Part shown: one piece after another, positions 34,316 to 43,714 of the stretch
Position numbering within the stretch: position 1 is the first letter of the stretch
Layout: the number at the start of each line of letters is the position of its first letter
NCBI GenBank assembly: GCA_902492045.1
Contig: CABUKB010000002.1
Span: 62,001 to 126,000, forward strand
Direction: 5' to 3'
DNA from: an uncultured Oscillospiraceae bacterium
Lineage (GTDB): Bacteria > Bacillota > Clostridia > Oscillospirales > Acutalibacteraceae
Length of the DNA: 64,000 nt
Made by a program: the position numbers and the translations under genes
The notes under the pieces: generated by a model
Seen by the model: the letters and a program-made list of their open reading frames with translations, nothing else
The model's database searches: none
What the model was told of the DNA's origin: nothing

Positions 34316-37300
34316 TTAACCATCAAAAAGGCTCATCTGTTTTCCTGTATAAGCCGGCCGGTAAGACGACGCACTCTCTTTGCGCAGAAACGGTCCCGGC
34401 AGATCGTTTAAAAAGACAGACGGCTCTGCTCCGGCAAGAAGCAGCAGTTCCTCTTTTGCCCGGGTCATCCCCACATAAAACAGCCTTCGCTCTTCTGCCA
34501 CATCGCAGACGCGTCCAGGTACCGTCAGAGGGATCGTTCCTTTATTCGCACCGCATAAAAATACAACAGGGAATTCCAGTCCCTTCGATCCATGGAGAGT
34601 CATCAGAGAAACCGCGTCGGCATGATAGGTCCGGCTTCCGCAACGCCGCACATCGGACTCCTGACCCCAGGACAAATCCTGTAAGAACGTGTCCATGTCC
34701 GGATACAATACCGCCATATCGAGCAGGCGCTCCATTGCCGCTTGTACCGGAGGAAGCGTCTCCGCCCCGAGCACCTCCTGGATATAGGATTCCAACAGAT
34801 GTTCCGGTTTTTCCCTTTTCATACGCGGAGCGTAAACACGCAGCCGGTTCGCCAGCGTGGAAAAGCCCGCGTCGAGTTCCGGATTACCCAACAGTTCCGC
34901 AAGAACAGAGAGCCGCTTTTTTCCTCCGGTGTAAATTTCCAGTAACTCTGCCGCCGCTTTCGGAGATCCCGCGGCCCGCAGCAGGGTGCGAAGCGAAAGG
35001 GTATCGTCCGGCCGGCTCAAGACGCGGAAAAAGGCCAGCACGCGCCGGACCGGTTCTTGTTCGAGGCATTCCTCCCGTCCGGACACAACATACGGCACGG
35101 ACTCCTTTTGCAGACATTGTTCGATTAAATCGGCTTGCCGGTGGGTACGGTAAAGCACGGCGATATCCGAAAACCCTATGGCCTCGGCTCGAGGCCTATG
35201 CCCGGCACCGTACGCCCCGGTCTCAAGCATATCCAATCCACCGATAAGCCGGTTGATTTCCTTGGCAATAAAGAGGGCTTCATCGAACGGATCGGAAACC
35301 GTTACCAACCGGACACGTTCCCCTTCCTTCTGCTGTGCCTCCAACCGGGGCGATGCCTCACCGGGAAGGCGATGCAAAACCGGCAAAGCTGCTCCGACAA
35401 TGGACGGGGTGGAACGGTAATTCCGAAACAGCGTGATCTCCCGCATGTCCGGCCTTTCCTCCCGCAACCGGCTGAAACAATGAGAATCGGAACCTCTGAA
35501 ACCATAAATCGCCTGATCGGGATCCCCGATGACGAACAAGCTCTCCCCCACCCGGCTCCACGCTTGGATCAAATGGAACTGAACGGGATTGATATCCTGA
35601 AACTCATCGACCAACAGGTTCTGGAACCCCTCCAAAGAGGGTTTCTCGCCTTCCTTTAAACTGTGCAGTTCTTGAAGCAGGAGATCATCAAAATCCGATG
35701 CGGACAATTCTTTCAGTCGCTGCGTATATGCGTCAAAAAAACGAGACTCAGGCGAGGTGGAATCCACGTCCGCCGTCTTCCCCGCCAGGCCGTTTTTTCG
35801 GTCGGAAACCGACCGAAGCGCCTCCTGCACGGAAATTTTCAGATTAAGCTCCCTTAGAAGGTCAGACGCGATGGAAGATGCCTCTTCCCGGTCCAAAAGC
35901 ACCGCTGGTTCTTTCCTTTTAGAAAGGCGATTCAAACAAATGGAGTGGAAGGTGCCGATCGTCATGGCTTTGACGGTCTTCTTATTGCCGAAATGCGCCA
36001 GCAGACGCTCTTGGATCTCCCGGGCGGCCTTGTTGGTAAATGTCACGGCTGTGATATGGGCGGGATCCACACCTCGTTCCTCCACCAAAAAAGCGATACG
36101 GCAGACCAAGGTCCGGGTTTTTCCCGTGCCCGGTCCGGCGACAACAGCCACCGTTTGTTCCTCCGCTGAAACGGCGGCCCATTGTTCGTCGTTAAGGCCG
36201 TAATGGGGAGCGGCTTCTATAACCGTTTCTTTTAGCGAAGCGGCCTTTTTCCGAGTTCGCGCTGTGGGGTTTCTTCCCTCCATTTTCTCCTTGTCCGGTT
36301 GTTTCTCCTTTTCAAAAAGAAACAGTTGTCCCGCATACCGTTCGATTTCCTCCGGATCCAAGATCCGTACCTGGCCATATTCGCCGTCGTAGCCGGGACG
36401 GACCTCCACCCGGCCTTCCCGAAGCCGCCGGATTCCCTCCGCCACACAAGGGCCCGCCGCCTTTTCGATCAAATCGAGAGGGGCTGACCGCAGGATGGAA
36501 AATTCCGTTCCCAGCTGATTTAAGAGGCTGAAATAGGATTCCTGTACTTTTTTCGCCGTAGCCGAACGGCCGGTAGAAGCGGCAATAACCTCCGGCAAAG
36601 GCACCAAACTCTCAAACGGCCGATGGCCCGGCGGAATGTACCCTTCCTCCCGGTCAGCCAACTCTTCGACCCGATGAAGAACCCCCACCGTGATCCGTCC
36701 GCCGCAGACCGGGCATCTGCCGCCCGCCTGTTCCGTCTGTACCGGCTTCAGGCACTGCCCGCACTTGCGGTGCCCGTCATAATGATATTTTCCTTCCTCG
36801 GGAAAAAACTCGATGGTTCCCCGAAATGCGGGATCATCCGGAGTTTGCAGAGCCTTGGCTATAGCAGTATAGGACCGTTCTGTATCCAATAGGTTGGCTT
36901 CCCTGCCCAGCTTGGCGGGTGAATGAGCGTCGGAATTGGAAATCAAGGTTCGGCCGTCCAGGGCCGATAGTCTCCAGTTCATAGGCGGGTCGGAAGATAG
37001 CCCTGTTTCCAGTGCATGAATATAGGGCGTCAGATCCCCGAAACATTCTTCGATGCTGTCAAATCCCGAGTAAGCCCCAAACATGGAGAAATGCGGAGTC
37101 CAGATGTGGGCGGGTATAAACACTGCCTCCGGGCAGGTCTCCAAAGTGATCTCAAGCAGATCCCGGCTGTCCAGCCCCAGGATGGGCCGGCCGTCCGCAT
37201 GCAGATTTCCGACCTTCTCCAACCGCCTGGCAAGGCGCTCCGCCTGCTCAAGGCCGGGGAGGAGAATCAGATTGTGAACTTTGCGGACCCTGCCGTTTTT

Positions 37301-37585
37301 CTTATAAATCGAACTGATCTCCCCTGTGACGAGAAAGCGGGTCTTTTCCGTATGCCCATCGGTCTCGCCCGGGAGCCGAAACGTCTCTTTAAGCGTATAC
37401 AGGCCATCCCCGGCCGGTTCCAGCTTTTCACGCATTTCCTCCCGCCAGGCCGGATGGGTGAAGTCCCCTGTTCCGATCACATCAAGTCCCTTCCGCCGTG
37501 CCCATAGATCCAGATGTTCCGGTACACAATCCCGGCTGGTTGCTCTGGAATAGCGGGAATGGATATGGAGATCCGCCAAAAACAT
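34316..37585 (-). CDS. EndoQ-like PHP nuclease fused to a UvrD-family helicase
   Basis: 1089-residue two-part protein. Residues 1 to about 425 are a PHP domain with DLHIHSRYS (D5, H7, H9), TGDFTHP (D41, H44) and SNSDAHS (D219, H221), then a zinc finger CX2C-X12-CX2C (275-294) and a VPLPEVIA segment. This matches the TIGR00375/endonuclease Q family; EndoQ cuts DNA at deaminated bases such as uracil and hypoxanthine. From about 460 on it is a superfamily 1A helicase: AGPGTGKT (483-490), DEFQDINPVQ, LHGSKGLEFPVVFL and RRLFYVGMTRAKEE. A short linker is basic. Activity on deaminated DNA is inferred from the family. ATG 37585 lacks a strong ribosome site; the frame stays open to 37636. Confidence 0.86.
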   Translation of the reverse strand: MFLADLHIHSRYSRATSRDCVPEHLDLWARRKGLDVIGTGDFTHPAWREEMREKLEPAGDGLYTLKETFRLPGETDGHTEKTRFLVTGEISSIYKKNGRVRKVHNLILLPGLEQAERLARRLEKVGNLHADGRPILGLDSRDLLEITLETCPEAVFIPAHIWTPHFSMFGAYSGFDSIEECFGDLTPYIHALETGLSSDPPMNWRLSALDGRTLISNSDAHSPAKLGREANLLDTERSYTAIAKALQTPDDPAFRGTIEFFPEEGKYHYDGHRKCGQCLKPVQTEQAGGRCPVCGGRITVGVLHRVEELADREEGYIPPGHRPFESLVPLPEVIAASTGRSATAKKVQESYFSLLNQLGTEFSILRSAPLDLIEKAAGPCVAEGIRRLREGRVEVRPGYDGEYGQVRILDPEEIERYAGQLFLFEKEKQPDKEKMEGRNPTARTRKKAASLKETVIEAAPHYGLNDEQWAAVSAEEQTVAVVAGPGTGKTRTLVCRIAFLVEERGVDPAHITAVTFTNKAAREIQERLLAHFGNKKTVKAMTIGTFHSICLNRLSKRKEPAVLLDREEASSIASDLLRELNLKISVQEALRSVSDRKNGLAGKTADVDSTSPESRFFDAYTQRLKELSASDFDDLLLQELHSLKEGEKPSLEGFQNLLVDEFQDINPVQFHLIQAWSRVGESLFVIGDPDQAIYGFRGSDSHCFSRLREERPDMREITLFRNYRSTPSIVGAALPVLHRLPGEASPRLEAQQKEGERVRLVTVSDPFDEALFIAKEINRLIGGLDMLETGAYGAGHRPRAEAIGFSDIAVLYRTHRQADLIEQCLQKESVPYVVSGREECLEQEPVRRVLAFFRVLSRPDDTLSLRTLLRAAGSPKAAAELLEIYTGGKKRLSVLAELLGNPELDAGFSTLANRLRVYAPRMKREKPEHLLESYIQEVLGAETLPPVQAAMERLLDMAVLYPDMDTFLQDLSWGQESDVRRCGSRTYHADAVSLMTLHGSKGLEFPVVFLCGANKGTIPLTVPGRVCDVAEERRLFYVGMTRAKEELLLLAGAEPSVFLNDLPGPFLRKESASSYRPAYTGKQMSLFDG

Positions 37586-37625
37586 CCGTTTCCACCACTT
37601 TCTGACAAAAAAATTGCCTCTTCTA

Positions 37626-38207
37626 TCATAAAACATGGGATAGAAAAAGGCAACCTTTGTTTAAATTAAATAATAGATTATTCCGATCAAGTCTGAGGAC
37701 AAATACATAACTGTCCTCCGGATGCGACTGCAGCAAGGAAACCCGAAACCCCCGCAAAACCGTCGGATCTATGAGAGAATTATACAGGCTGGCCCTGTGT
37801 TCTTGCAGCGTATAATGACACATTGTCTCGCCGGCCGGGAGGACCAGATGGGTGGTCATGACCATTTCTTCGTATCGGATGCTTCCGTCTTCATCCAATA
37901 AAAAATCCTCGATATAAAGCGTTTCCCCACTGCTCATCGGCAGGCTGAACGAAAGATTATTCCAGGTGGAGGTTTCCAGTGGCGTATATTCCTGGAGATA
38001 GATCGAAAAGATTTGTGATGTGGCTTCACTGTCCGCCTGATCCATTTGTAAAAAAGTCATGGTGTCCACCCGCAGCCCGTTTACAGAGACCATTGGCGCC
38101 GATGTGTCGATTCCTCCGGTCTCCGCCGTACAGCCGAAACAAGCCAGGAGAACGCATACCGCCGCAAGGTAAGCGATTGGCCTGCCGACCTTCCACCCCA
38201 AAAACAC
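37626..38207 (-). CDS. Putative lipoprotein of unknown function
   Basis: 193-residue product starting at GTG 38207, which gives a compact lipoprotein signal (MFLGWKVGRPIAYLAAVCVLLAC) with lipobox LLAC; a longer frame reaches 38264 but overlaps the upstream gene. The mature part (VSVNGLRVDTMTFLQMDQADSEA, later LVLPAGETMCHYTLQEHRASLYN) is not recognised. It lies 17 bases after the DUF3825 gene and 40 bases before the EndoQ-UvrD gene on the same strand. Confidence 0.65.
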   Translation of the reverse strand: MFLGWKVGRPIAYLAAVCVLLACFGCTAETGGIDTSAPMVSVNGLRVDTMTFLQMDQADSEATSQIFSIYLQEYTPLETSTWNNLSFSLPMSSGETLYIEDFLLDEDGSIRYEEMVMTTHLVLPAGETMCHYTLQEHRASLYNSLIDPTVLRGFRVSLLQSHPEDSYVFVLRLDRNNLLFNLNKGCLFLSHVL

Positions 38208-38223
38208 AACCCTCGTCCCTTTC

Positions 38224-39483
38224 CTAACCCTCATTTTTGGATGTTGCAAATATTTTCGTCGCATCCAGCCAAAAACCGTCCGGCCGGGCGATCAAACGCG
38301 CGTTTTGATACGCCATGTCCAGGGTCAGTATGGTGGTCCCGATGTATTGCCCATGAACCAGTTCCATGCTGAGTGCCACCGTCGGAGGCAAGACCTCTTT
38401 GGATTCCCCCTCCTGGACGGCCTGGACCCCCTCCAGATAAATCGGCATCAAAAACTGGATTTTCCCGGTGGCCGGCCAGAACTGGGGCGCGACCAGCTTA
38501 TAATTGCGCTTGGATAGTTCAAGCGAAGCCTTGAGAGCCCCTTCAAACATCTGACGGCAACGGGCGATATCCTGCATATTGTCGAAATTAAACCGCAAAG
38601 CCTGATCCCGCAGCCCTTGGTTGATCCGGTTCATATTGTCCTGAAAAATATGCTCGTCGGCGATATTGATGCCGCCCGGCTTTTGCGCGATCTCCCAGTT
38701 AAAAAGAAGATCACCGGGATCGTCGTAAAACGTGGCCATCTCCAAAGGCGCATTGCGGGAATAGTTGCAGAAGACCCGGTTGCTGGACTTGTAAATCTCC
38801 GGGTTCCGGTACTCCTGCCGAAACAGCGAATCCCGGGCCGAATCGGGTACGATATCACATACGAGGTAAAGCTCGTTGAACGAGGCGTCGATGAGCCCGG
38901 TATTCAGCAGCATCTTTTCCTCTTCTTCATTGATATAGATTTTGCCCTGGCGAAAAAGCTGAAAATAGGTATTCTCCAGATAATTTTTCAGGATTGGATG
39001 GGTAATCCTGGTTTGAAAATTGGTGAAACGCCAGTTTTCATACAGGGCCTCCTCCGCCAGACGGCCCAATAATTCATTGATTTCGTTCATATCGCTGAAC
39101 ACAATGTCCCCGATATGCCAGCAGCCTGTTTTGGCGCGGATATCATCCCGCAGGAGGCTCTCCCGCTGAATGAACAAGCCGTAGTATTCACAGCCGCTAT
39201 CCTCACGCCGCATGTTCTTCAAGGTGTGGGCAAAAATGCGCTCCCGGCTGTTCTGAAACCGGTAGCCGGTATCGAACACATAGAGTACACTTCCCTGGCG
39301 GTTCCGCCCGCCCCCGCAACGATAGGTCAGAAAGTTCTGTTTTGCCAGCGTCTGGTCCACCAGCTTGTCCATCGTGTGTTTGGCTTCCTTGATCGACATG
39401 TTGCCCGTCATTTGGACAAATTGGAAAACCGACCGTTCGTACTCCTCGTTGGTATTGAAATGAATGAGCCGCTCCACGCTCAT
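38224..39483 (-). CDS. DUF3825 domain protein
   Basis: 419-residue cytoplasmic protein. An N-terminal segment of about 150 residues is not recognised. From NWRFTNFQTRITHPILKNYLENTYFQLF onward it matches my recollection of DUF3825, including FNTGL-like LLNTGLIDASFNELYLVCD, an INIADEHIFQDN segment and the ending LTLDMAYQNARLIARPDGFWL. In other bacteria DUF3825 occurs with OST-HTH RNA-binding domains; none is evident here. ATG 39483 lies nine bases after AAGG. Function unknown. Confidence 0.72.
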   Translation of the reverse strand: MSVERLIHFNTNEEYERSVFQFVQMTGNMSIKEAKHTMDKLVDQTLAKQNFLTYRCGGGRNRQGSVLYVFDTGYRFQNSRERIFAHTLKNMRREDSGCEYYGLFIQRESLLRDDIRAKTGCWHIGDIVFSDMNEINELLGRLAEEALYENWRFTNFQTRITHPILKNYLENTYFQLFRQGKIYINEEEEKMLLNTGLIDASFNELYLVCDIVPDSARDSLFRQEYRNPEIYKSSNRVFCNYSRNAPLEMATFYDDPGDLLFNWEIAQKPGGINIADEHIFQDNMNRINQGLRDQALRFNFDNMQDIARCRQMFEGALKASLELSKRNYKLVAPQFWPATGKIQFLMPIYLEGVQAVQEGESKEVLPPTVALSMELVHGQYIGTTILTLDMAYQNARLIARPDGFWLDATKIFATSKNEG

Positions 39484-39538
39484 ATGCGACATCCTTCCCT
39501 TATCCGCTCGTCCGCGCCTGACCGCCGGTCTGGACCGA

Positions 39539-40561
39539 TCACTTCGGCAACACAAATCCCATTTTCTTCTTGACTTTGTTCAGTGTCCTTTCGGCGAGAC
39601 AGGCTGCCCTGCCGGCCTGCTCTTTCATTAAGGCATCGAGCTGTGCCTTGTCCTCCAGCAGCGTGTGAAACCGGTCCTGTATCGGGGCGAGCGCGCTGAC
39701 TACCGCTTCACCGACAGCCGATTTGAAGTCGCCGTAACCCTTCCCCTCGAACTCCGCCTCGATTTTTTCATACGTCCGGCCGGTGACCGCACTGTAGATC
39801 TCCATCAAATTGCTCACTCCGGGCTTATCCTCCCGGCGGCAGACCTTCGCCTCGCTGTCGGTGACAGCCCGGCGAAATTTTCTCCTGACGGTATCGGGAT
39901 CGTCCAGCATGGAGATAAAGGCATTTTGATTGCTGTCCGATTTGGACATTTTCTTTGCCGGTTCCTGAAGGGAGAGAACATTGGCGCAGTTCTGAAGGAT
40001 ATACGGCTCGGGAAGCACGAAGGTTTCGCCGTACAGGTTGTTAAACCGGCCGGCGATATCCCGGGTCAGTTCGCAATGCTGCTTTTGATCCCTGCCCACT
40101 GGAACCAGATCCGGCTGATAAAGCAAAATATCCGCCGCCATCAGCGTAGGATAGGCAAATAAGCCAAGATTGATGTTGTCGGCGTGTTTCTGAGATTTAT
40201 CCTTGAATTGGGTCATGCGGGATAGTTCCCCAAACTGGGTACAGCAACCCAGCAGCCATCCCAGTTCTGCGTGAGCAGGGACCTGAGACTGGACGAAAAC
40301 CAGGCTTTTTGGGGGATGGAGGCCCACCGCCAAAAGCAGCGCATACACCTCGTAAGTGCGCTGGCGCAGTTTGGCCGGCTCCTGCCGGACCGTCACGGCA
40401 TGTAGATCCGCTACGCCAAAAATGCAGTCGAATTCATCCTGCAGGGCCACCCAGTTGCGCATGGCCCCCAGATAATTGCCAAGCGTCGGGATCCCCGAAG
40501 GTTGTATAAGGCTTAACGCCCGTTTTTTGCGGGTCTGTGTATTGTCCGATGAATTTGGCAT
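39539..40561 (-). CDS. trpS: Tryptophanyl-tRNA synthetase
   Basis: Charges tRNA-Trp. The 340-residue class I synthetase has the TLGNYLGA form of the HIGH motif in IQPSGIPTLGNYLGAM, the conserved GWLLGCCTQFGELSRMTQFKDK region and KKMSKSDSN. ATG 40561 follows AAAGGAACG. The same organism controls tryptophan uptake through a T-box at 47.4 kb that reads the charging level set by this enzyme. Confidence 0.96.
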   Translation of the reverse strand: MPNSSDNTQTRKKRALSLIQPSGIPTLGNYLGAMRNWVALQDEFDCIFGVADLHAVTVRQEPAKLRQRTYEVYALLLAVGLHPPKSLVFVQSQVPAHAELGWLLGCCTQFGELSRMTQFKDKSQKHADNINLGLFAYPTLMAADILLYQPDLVPVGRDQKQHCELTRDIAGRFNNLYGETFVLPEPYILQNCANVLSLQEPAKKMSKSDSNQNAFISMLDDPDTVRRKFRRAVTDSEAKVCRREDKPGVSNLMEIYSAVTGRTYEKIEAEFEGKGYGDFKSAVGEAVVSALAPIQDRFHTLLEDKAQLDALMKEQAGRAACLAERTLNKVKKKMGFVLPK

Positions 40562-40603
40562 CAGGTTTCGTTCCTTTCGGAAGCGGCTGAAAAGGCGCGC
40601 TTC

Positions 40604-41803
40604 TTATTTGAGATAATCCCGGGCAAAATTCCCCAGGCGAATCAGGCCCTTGCGCATCGCCTCGTCCGTAGGCGTGGAGAAATTGATCCGGAAGGATAGG
40701 CAGGGCAGATCGGACGAAGTCAGGAAAGCGTTGCCCGGCACCACCGCCACCTTGTGATCCCGGACAGCCAGCGTGCAGAAGGCCGGCATGTCGGTGCCTT
40801 CCGGCAGATTGCACCACAGAAAGAGCCCCCCCTGAATCGGATGGTACGTGATGCCCGCCGGCACAAGATGTTCGTCCACGAGGTCGATCATCCGTCTGGC
40901 CTTCTGCCGGTAAATCTCCTGCAGGCGGTGCAGATGGGCCTCGTAATCGGTCTCCCGCATAAAGGCCTCGGCCAGCATCTGGTTCCACATAGGAGTATGG
41001 ACATCCTCGCCTTGTTTACATACAATCATTTTCGCCAGGAGCGAGGAAGGCGCTATCACATAGCCCACACGGATACCGGGAGAGAGCACTTTGGAAAAAG
41101 TACCCACATAAGCCACGTAGCCGTTCTCGTCAAACGACTTGATGGCGGGCACGGGGTCTCCTTCAAACCGCAAATCCCCGTAAGGGTTGTCTTCCAGCAC
41201 CAGGAATCCGTATTGCTCCGCGAGTTCCAAAATTTTCCGGCGTTTTTCTAAACTGGTGGTAATACCGGAGGGGTTTTGAAAATTGGGAATCAAGTATAAG
41301 AATTTTATATTTTTTTCGGTTTGTAGGGTCTCTTCCAACGCCGCGATATCCACGCCGTCCTCCTGAAGAGGGACGCCGACCAGCCTGGCTCCAAGAGACT
41401 TGATGGAATTCAGGGCCCCTACAAAGCTGGGAGATTCGCATAACACCACGTCGCCTGGATTACAGAGCACCTTGGCGACCAGTTCAATGGCCTGCTGGGC
41501 TCCGGAGGTGACAAGCAGCTCGTCGAATGGCCGTCCGATGCCGTGCCTCTGCTTCATATACACTTTCAACCCGTCCCGCAATGGGCCGTACCCCTCTGTC
41601 GTGCCGTACTGGAGGGCTTCAATCGGGTGCTCCCGGAATATCCGGGAGGACAATTCCGCGATTGTCTCGAGGGGGAAGGCTTCGGGCGCCGGATTGCCGG
41701 CCGACAGGCCGACCACCTCTGGGTCGGCCGAATATTTCAGAATTTCACGAATGGCAGAAGGGTTTAAATTTTGTACCCGCTCGGCAAAGGAAAACGTTAA
41801 CAT
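40604..41803 (-). CDS. PLP-dependent aminotransferase, 2-aminoadipate/LysN-like class I
   Basis: 399-residue fold-type I aminotransferase. The PLP lysine lies in GTFSKVLSPGIRVGY; YLIPNFQNPSG and LVLEDNPYGDLRFEG give the cofactor-binding asparagine and aspartate. It resembles the stand-alone relatives of MocR regulators, often annotated 2-aminoadipate or multi-substrate aminotransferase. Precise donor and acceptor cannot be decided. Separated from trpS by 42 bases on the same strand. Confidence 0.88.
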   Translation of the reverse strand: MLTFSFAERVQNLNPSAIREILKYSADPEVVGLSAGNPAPEAFPLETIAELSSRIFREHPIEALQYGTTEGYGPLRDGLKVYMKQRHGIGRPFDELLVTSGAQQAIELVAKVLCNPGDVVLCESPSFVGALNSIKSLGARLVGVPLQEDGVDIAALEETLQTEKNIKFLYLIPNFQNPSGITTSLEKRRKILELAEQYGFLVLEDNPYGDLRFEGDPVPAIKSFDENGYVAYVGTFSKVLSPGIRVGYVIAPSSLLAKMIVCKQGEDVHTPMWNQMLAEAFMRETDYEAHLHRLQEIYRQKARRMIDLVDEHLVPAGITYHPIQGGLFLWCNLPEGTDMPAFCTLAVRDHKVAVVPGNAFLTSSDLPCLSFRINFSTPTDEAMRKGLIRLGNFARDYLK

Positions 41804-41882
41804 CTTGGTTCCGACCTTCCGGTTTCAATATTGATATGGGAATACTTCCGAATACGGACATTCTTATCTTAACATACTCTCA

Positions 41883-41911
41883 TTGACATTTTCAAGCAGT
41901 AACGGTAAAAT
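41883..41911 (+). promoter_or_regulatory. gltX promoter
   Basis: TTGACA at 41883-41888, 17-base spacer, TAAAAT at 41906-41911. Confidence 0.75.
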
Positions 41912-41959
41912 GGACCAATATAGAGGGCATAACCGGCGAATACCATGCAGAAAGGCTTG

Positions 41960-43609
41960 ATGGCGATGACGGCTCTGGAAAAATTGGCGGATCTTCTTTT
42001 TCCCGGCCCCCTCAAAACACCGGAGGAATACGAGGCTTTATATCCGCCCCGTTCCCTGCCCGAAGGGGCCCGCGTCACCCGCTTTGCCCCCAGTCCGACG
42101 GGTTATCTGCACTTGGGGGTCTTTTTTACCGCTACGATTGACCGGCTGACGGCTGACGCGTCCAATGGGATTTTTTATTTTCGCCTGGAAGATACGGACA
42201 AAAAAAGGGAAGTCGAGGACGGTGAGGACGACATTCTGCGTGGTCTCGCCGCCTATGGCCTGTCCATCGACGAGGGGATTGTGGCCCCCGGTACCATTCG
42301 GGGGGATTACGGCCCTTACCGTCAGACCGAACGGCGGTCAATCTATCATACCTATGCCAAAAAGCTGGTGCTGGAAGGCTTAGCCTACCCCTGCTTCTGT
42401 ACTTCTGAAACGCTCGAAAAAATCCGCGTTGAGCAGAAAAAGGAAAAACGGCGCACCGGATATTACGGACCTTATGCCTGCTGCCGGGATCTTTCCGTGG
42501 AGGAAGCCATTTCCAAAATCCGGTCGGGTGAGCCATACGTGCTGCGTCTGCGTTCGCCGGGAAATCCGGATCGACGGATCAAATTCGATGACCTGATTAA
42601 AGGCGCCGTCGAAATGCCGGAGAACGACGAAGACTTTGTTTTGCTCAAATCGGACGGGATCCCCACCTATCATTTTGCGCATGCCGTGGACGACCATCTC
42701 ATGCGCACGACTCACGTCATTCGGGGAGACGAATGGCTCTCCTCTGTACCCAAGCATCTGCAGCTTTTTCAACTGCTGGGATTCAAAACGCCCAAATACG
42801 CCCATGTCAGCCCGATTCTTAAAGAGGACGGAGCGGGAAAACGCAAACTGTCAAAGCGCAAGGATCCGGAAGCCGCTATGCATTTTTATACGGAACAGGG
42901 GTATCCGGCGGAGGGCGTACGCGAATATTTGATGACAGTTGCCAACAGCGATTATGAAGAATGGCGGAAATGCCATCCGGACGCTCCTCGACAAGCGTTT
43001 CCATTCAGCCTGAAAAAGATGAGTGTGTCCGGTGCCCTTTTTGACTTGAATAAACTCAACGATGTCTGCAAAAACTGCATCGCCCGTATGGACGCGCAAA
43101 CGGTGTGCGGCCATATCCGCCATTGGGCTGGGCAGTATGATCCGGCCTTCAGCCATCTGCTCGAGCAGGATCCGGCCTACGCCGAAGCGATCTTTTCCAT
43201 CGACCGGGGGGGGCCGAAACCTCGAAAGGATTTGGCAAAGTGGAGCGACGCGCCGGAATATGCCGCCTATTTTTATACGGCGCCCGACCCGTCCGCCCTC
43301 GTATATCCCGAGACTTTGCACAAGGAAGATATTGACGCCATTTTGACCGCCTATCGGGAGATCTACGAACCACAGGACGATCAGGCGGCATGGTTTTCCC
43401 GGATCAAATCCATGGCCCCTGCCGTGGGATTCTGCCCGGAAGTCAAGGAGTATAAAAAGGACCCCTCGGCCTGGAAGGGGCATGTGGGGGATGTGAGCAC
43501 CGTCCTGCGGATCGCCATCACCGGCCGGCGCAATACCCCTGACCTGTGCGCCATCATGGGGCTTCTGGGGCCGGAAGAAGTCAAAAGGCGCTTAACGGCC
43601 GCCCTTTGA
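41960..43609 (+). CDS. gltX: Glutamyl-tRNA synthetase, long clostridial form
   Basis: Class I synthetase with TRFAPSPTGYLHLGVFF (HIGH motif as YLHLG) and KLSKRKDPEA (KMSKS). At about 549 residues it is longer than the usual 470-490 and belongs to the extended form seen in Clostridia. Several ATGs compete: 41945, 41960 and 41966; AAAGG before 41960/41966 favours one of the latter. Glu versus Gln specificity is not certain from motifs, though the glutamate form is most likely because Clostridia generally use the amidotransferase route for Gln-tRNA. Confidence 0.9.
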   Translation: MAMTALEKLADLLFPGPLKTPEEYEALYPPRSLPEGARVTRFAPSPTGYLHLGVFFTATIDRLTADASNGIFYFRLEDTDKKREVEDGEDDILRGLAAYGLSIDEGIVAPGTIRGDYGPYRQTERRSIYHTYAKKLVLEGLAYPCFCTSETLEKIRVEQKKEKRRTGYYGPYACCRDLSVEEAISKIRSGEPYVLRLRSPGNPDRRIKFDDLIKGAVEMPENDEDFVLLKSDGIPTYHFAHAVDDHLMRTTHVIRGDEWLSSVPKHLQLFQLLGFKTPKYAHVSPILKEDGAGKRKLSKRKDPEAAMHFYTEQGYPAEGVREYLMTVANSDYEEWRKCHPDAPRQAFPFSLKKMSVSGALFDLNKLNDVCKNCIARMDAQTVCGHIRHWAGQYDPAFSHLLEQDPAYAEAIFSIDRGGPKPRKDLAKWSDAPEYAAYFYTAPDPSALVYPETLHKEDIDAILTAYREIYEPQDDQAAWFSRIKSMAPAVGFCPEVKEYKKDPSAWKGHVGDVSTVLRIAITGRRNTPDLCAIMGLLGPEEVKRRLTAAL

Positions 43610-43714
43610 ATATCCTGAAAACCGCGCCAATTCGAGACCGGTATCCGGCAAGGCGCCGGCAGATAACGACCATATGAACAAATCGCATTAACAATCATGA
43701 AGGGGTGTATAAGC

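Noticed and set aside
34279..35247. A 322-codon plus-strand frame opposite the UvrD part
   Set aside because: Starts in the terminator and is proline/arginine-rich antisense reading of helicase motifs.
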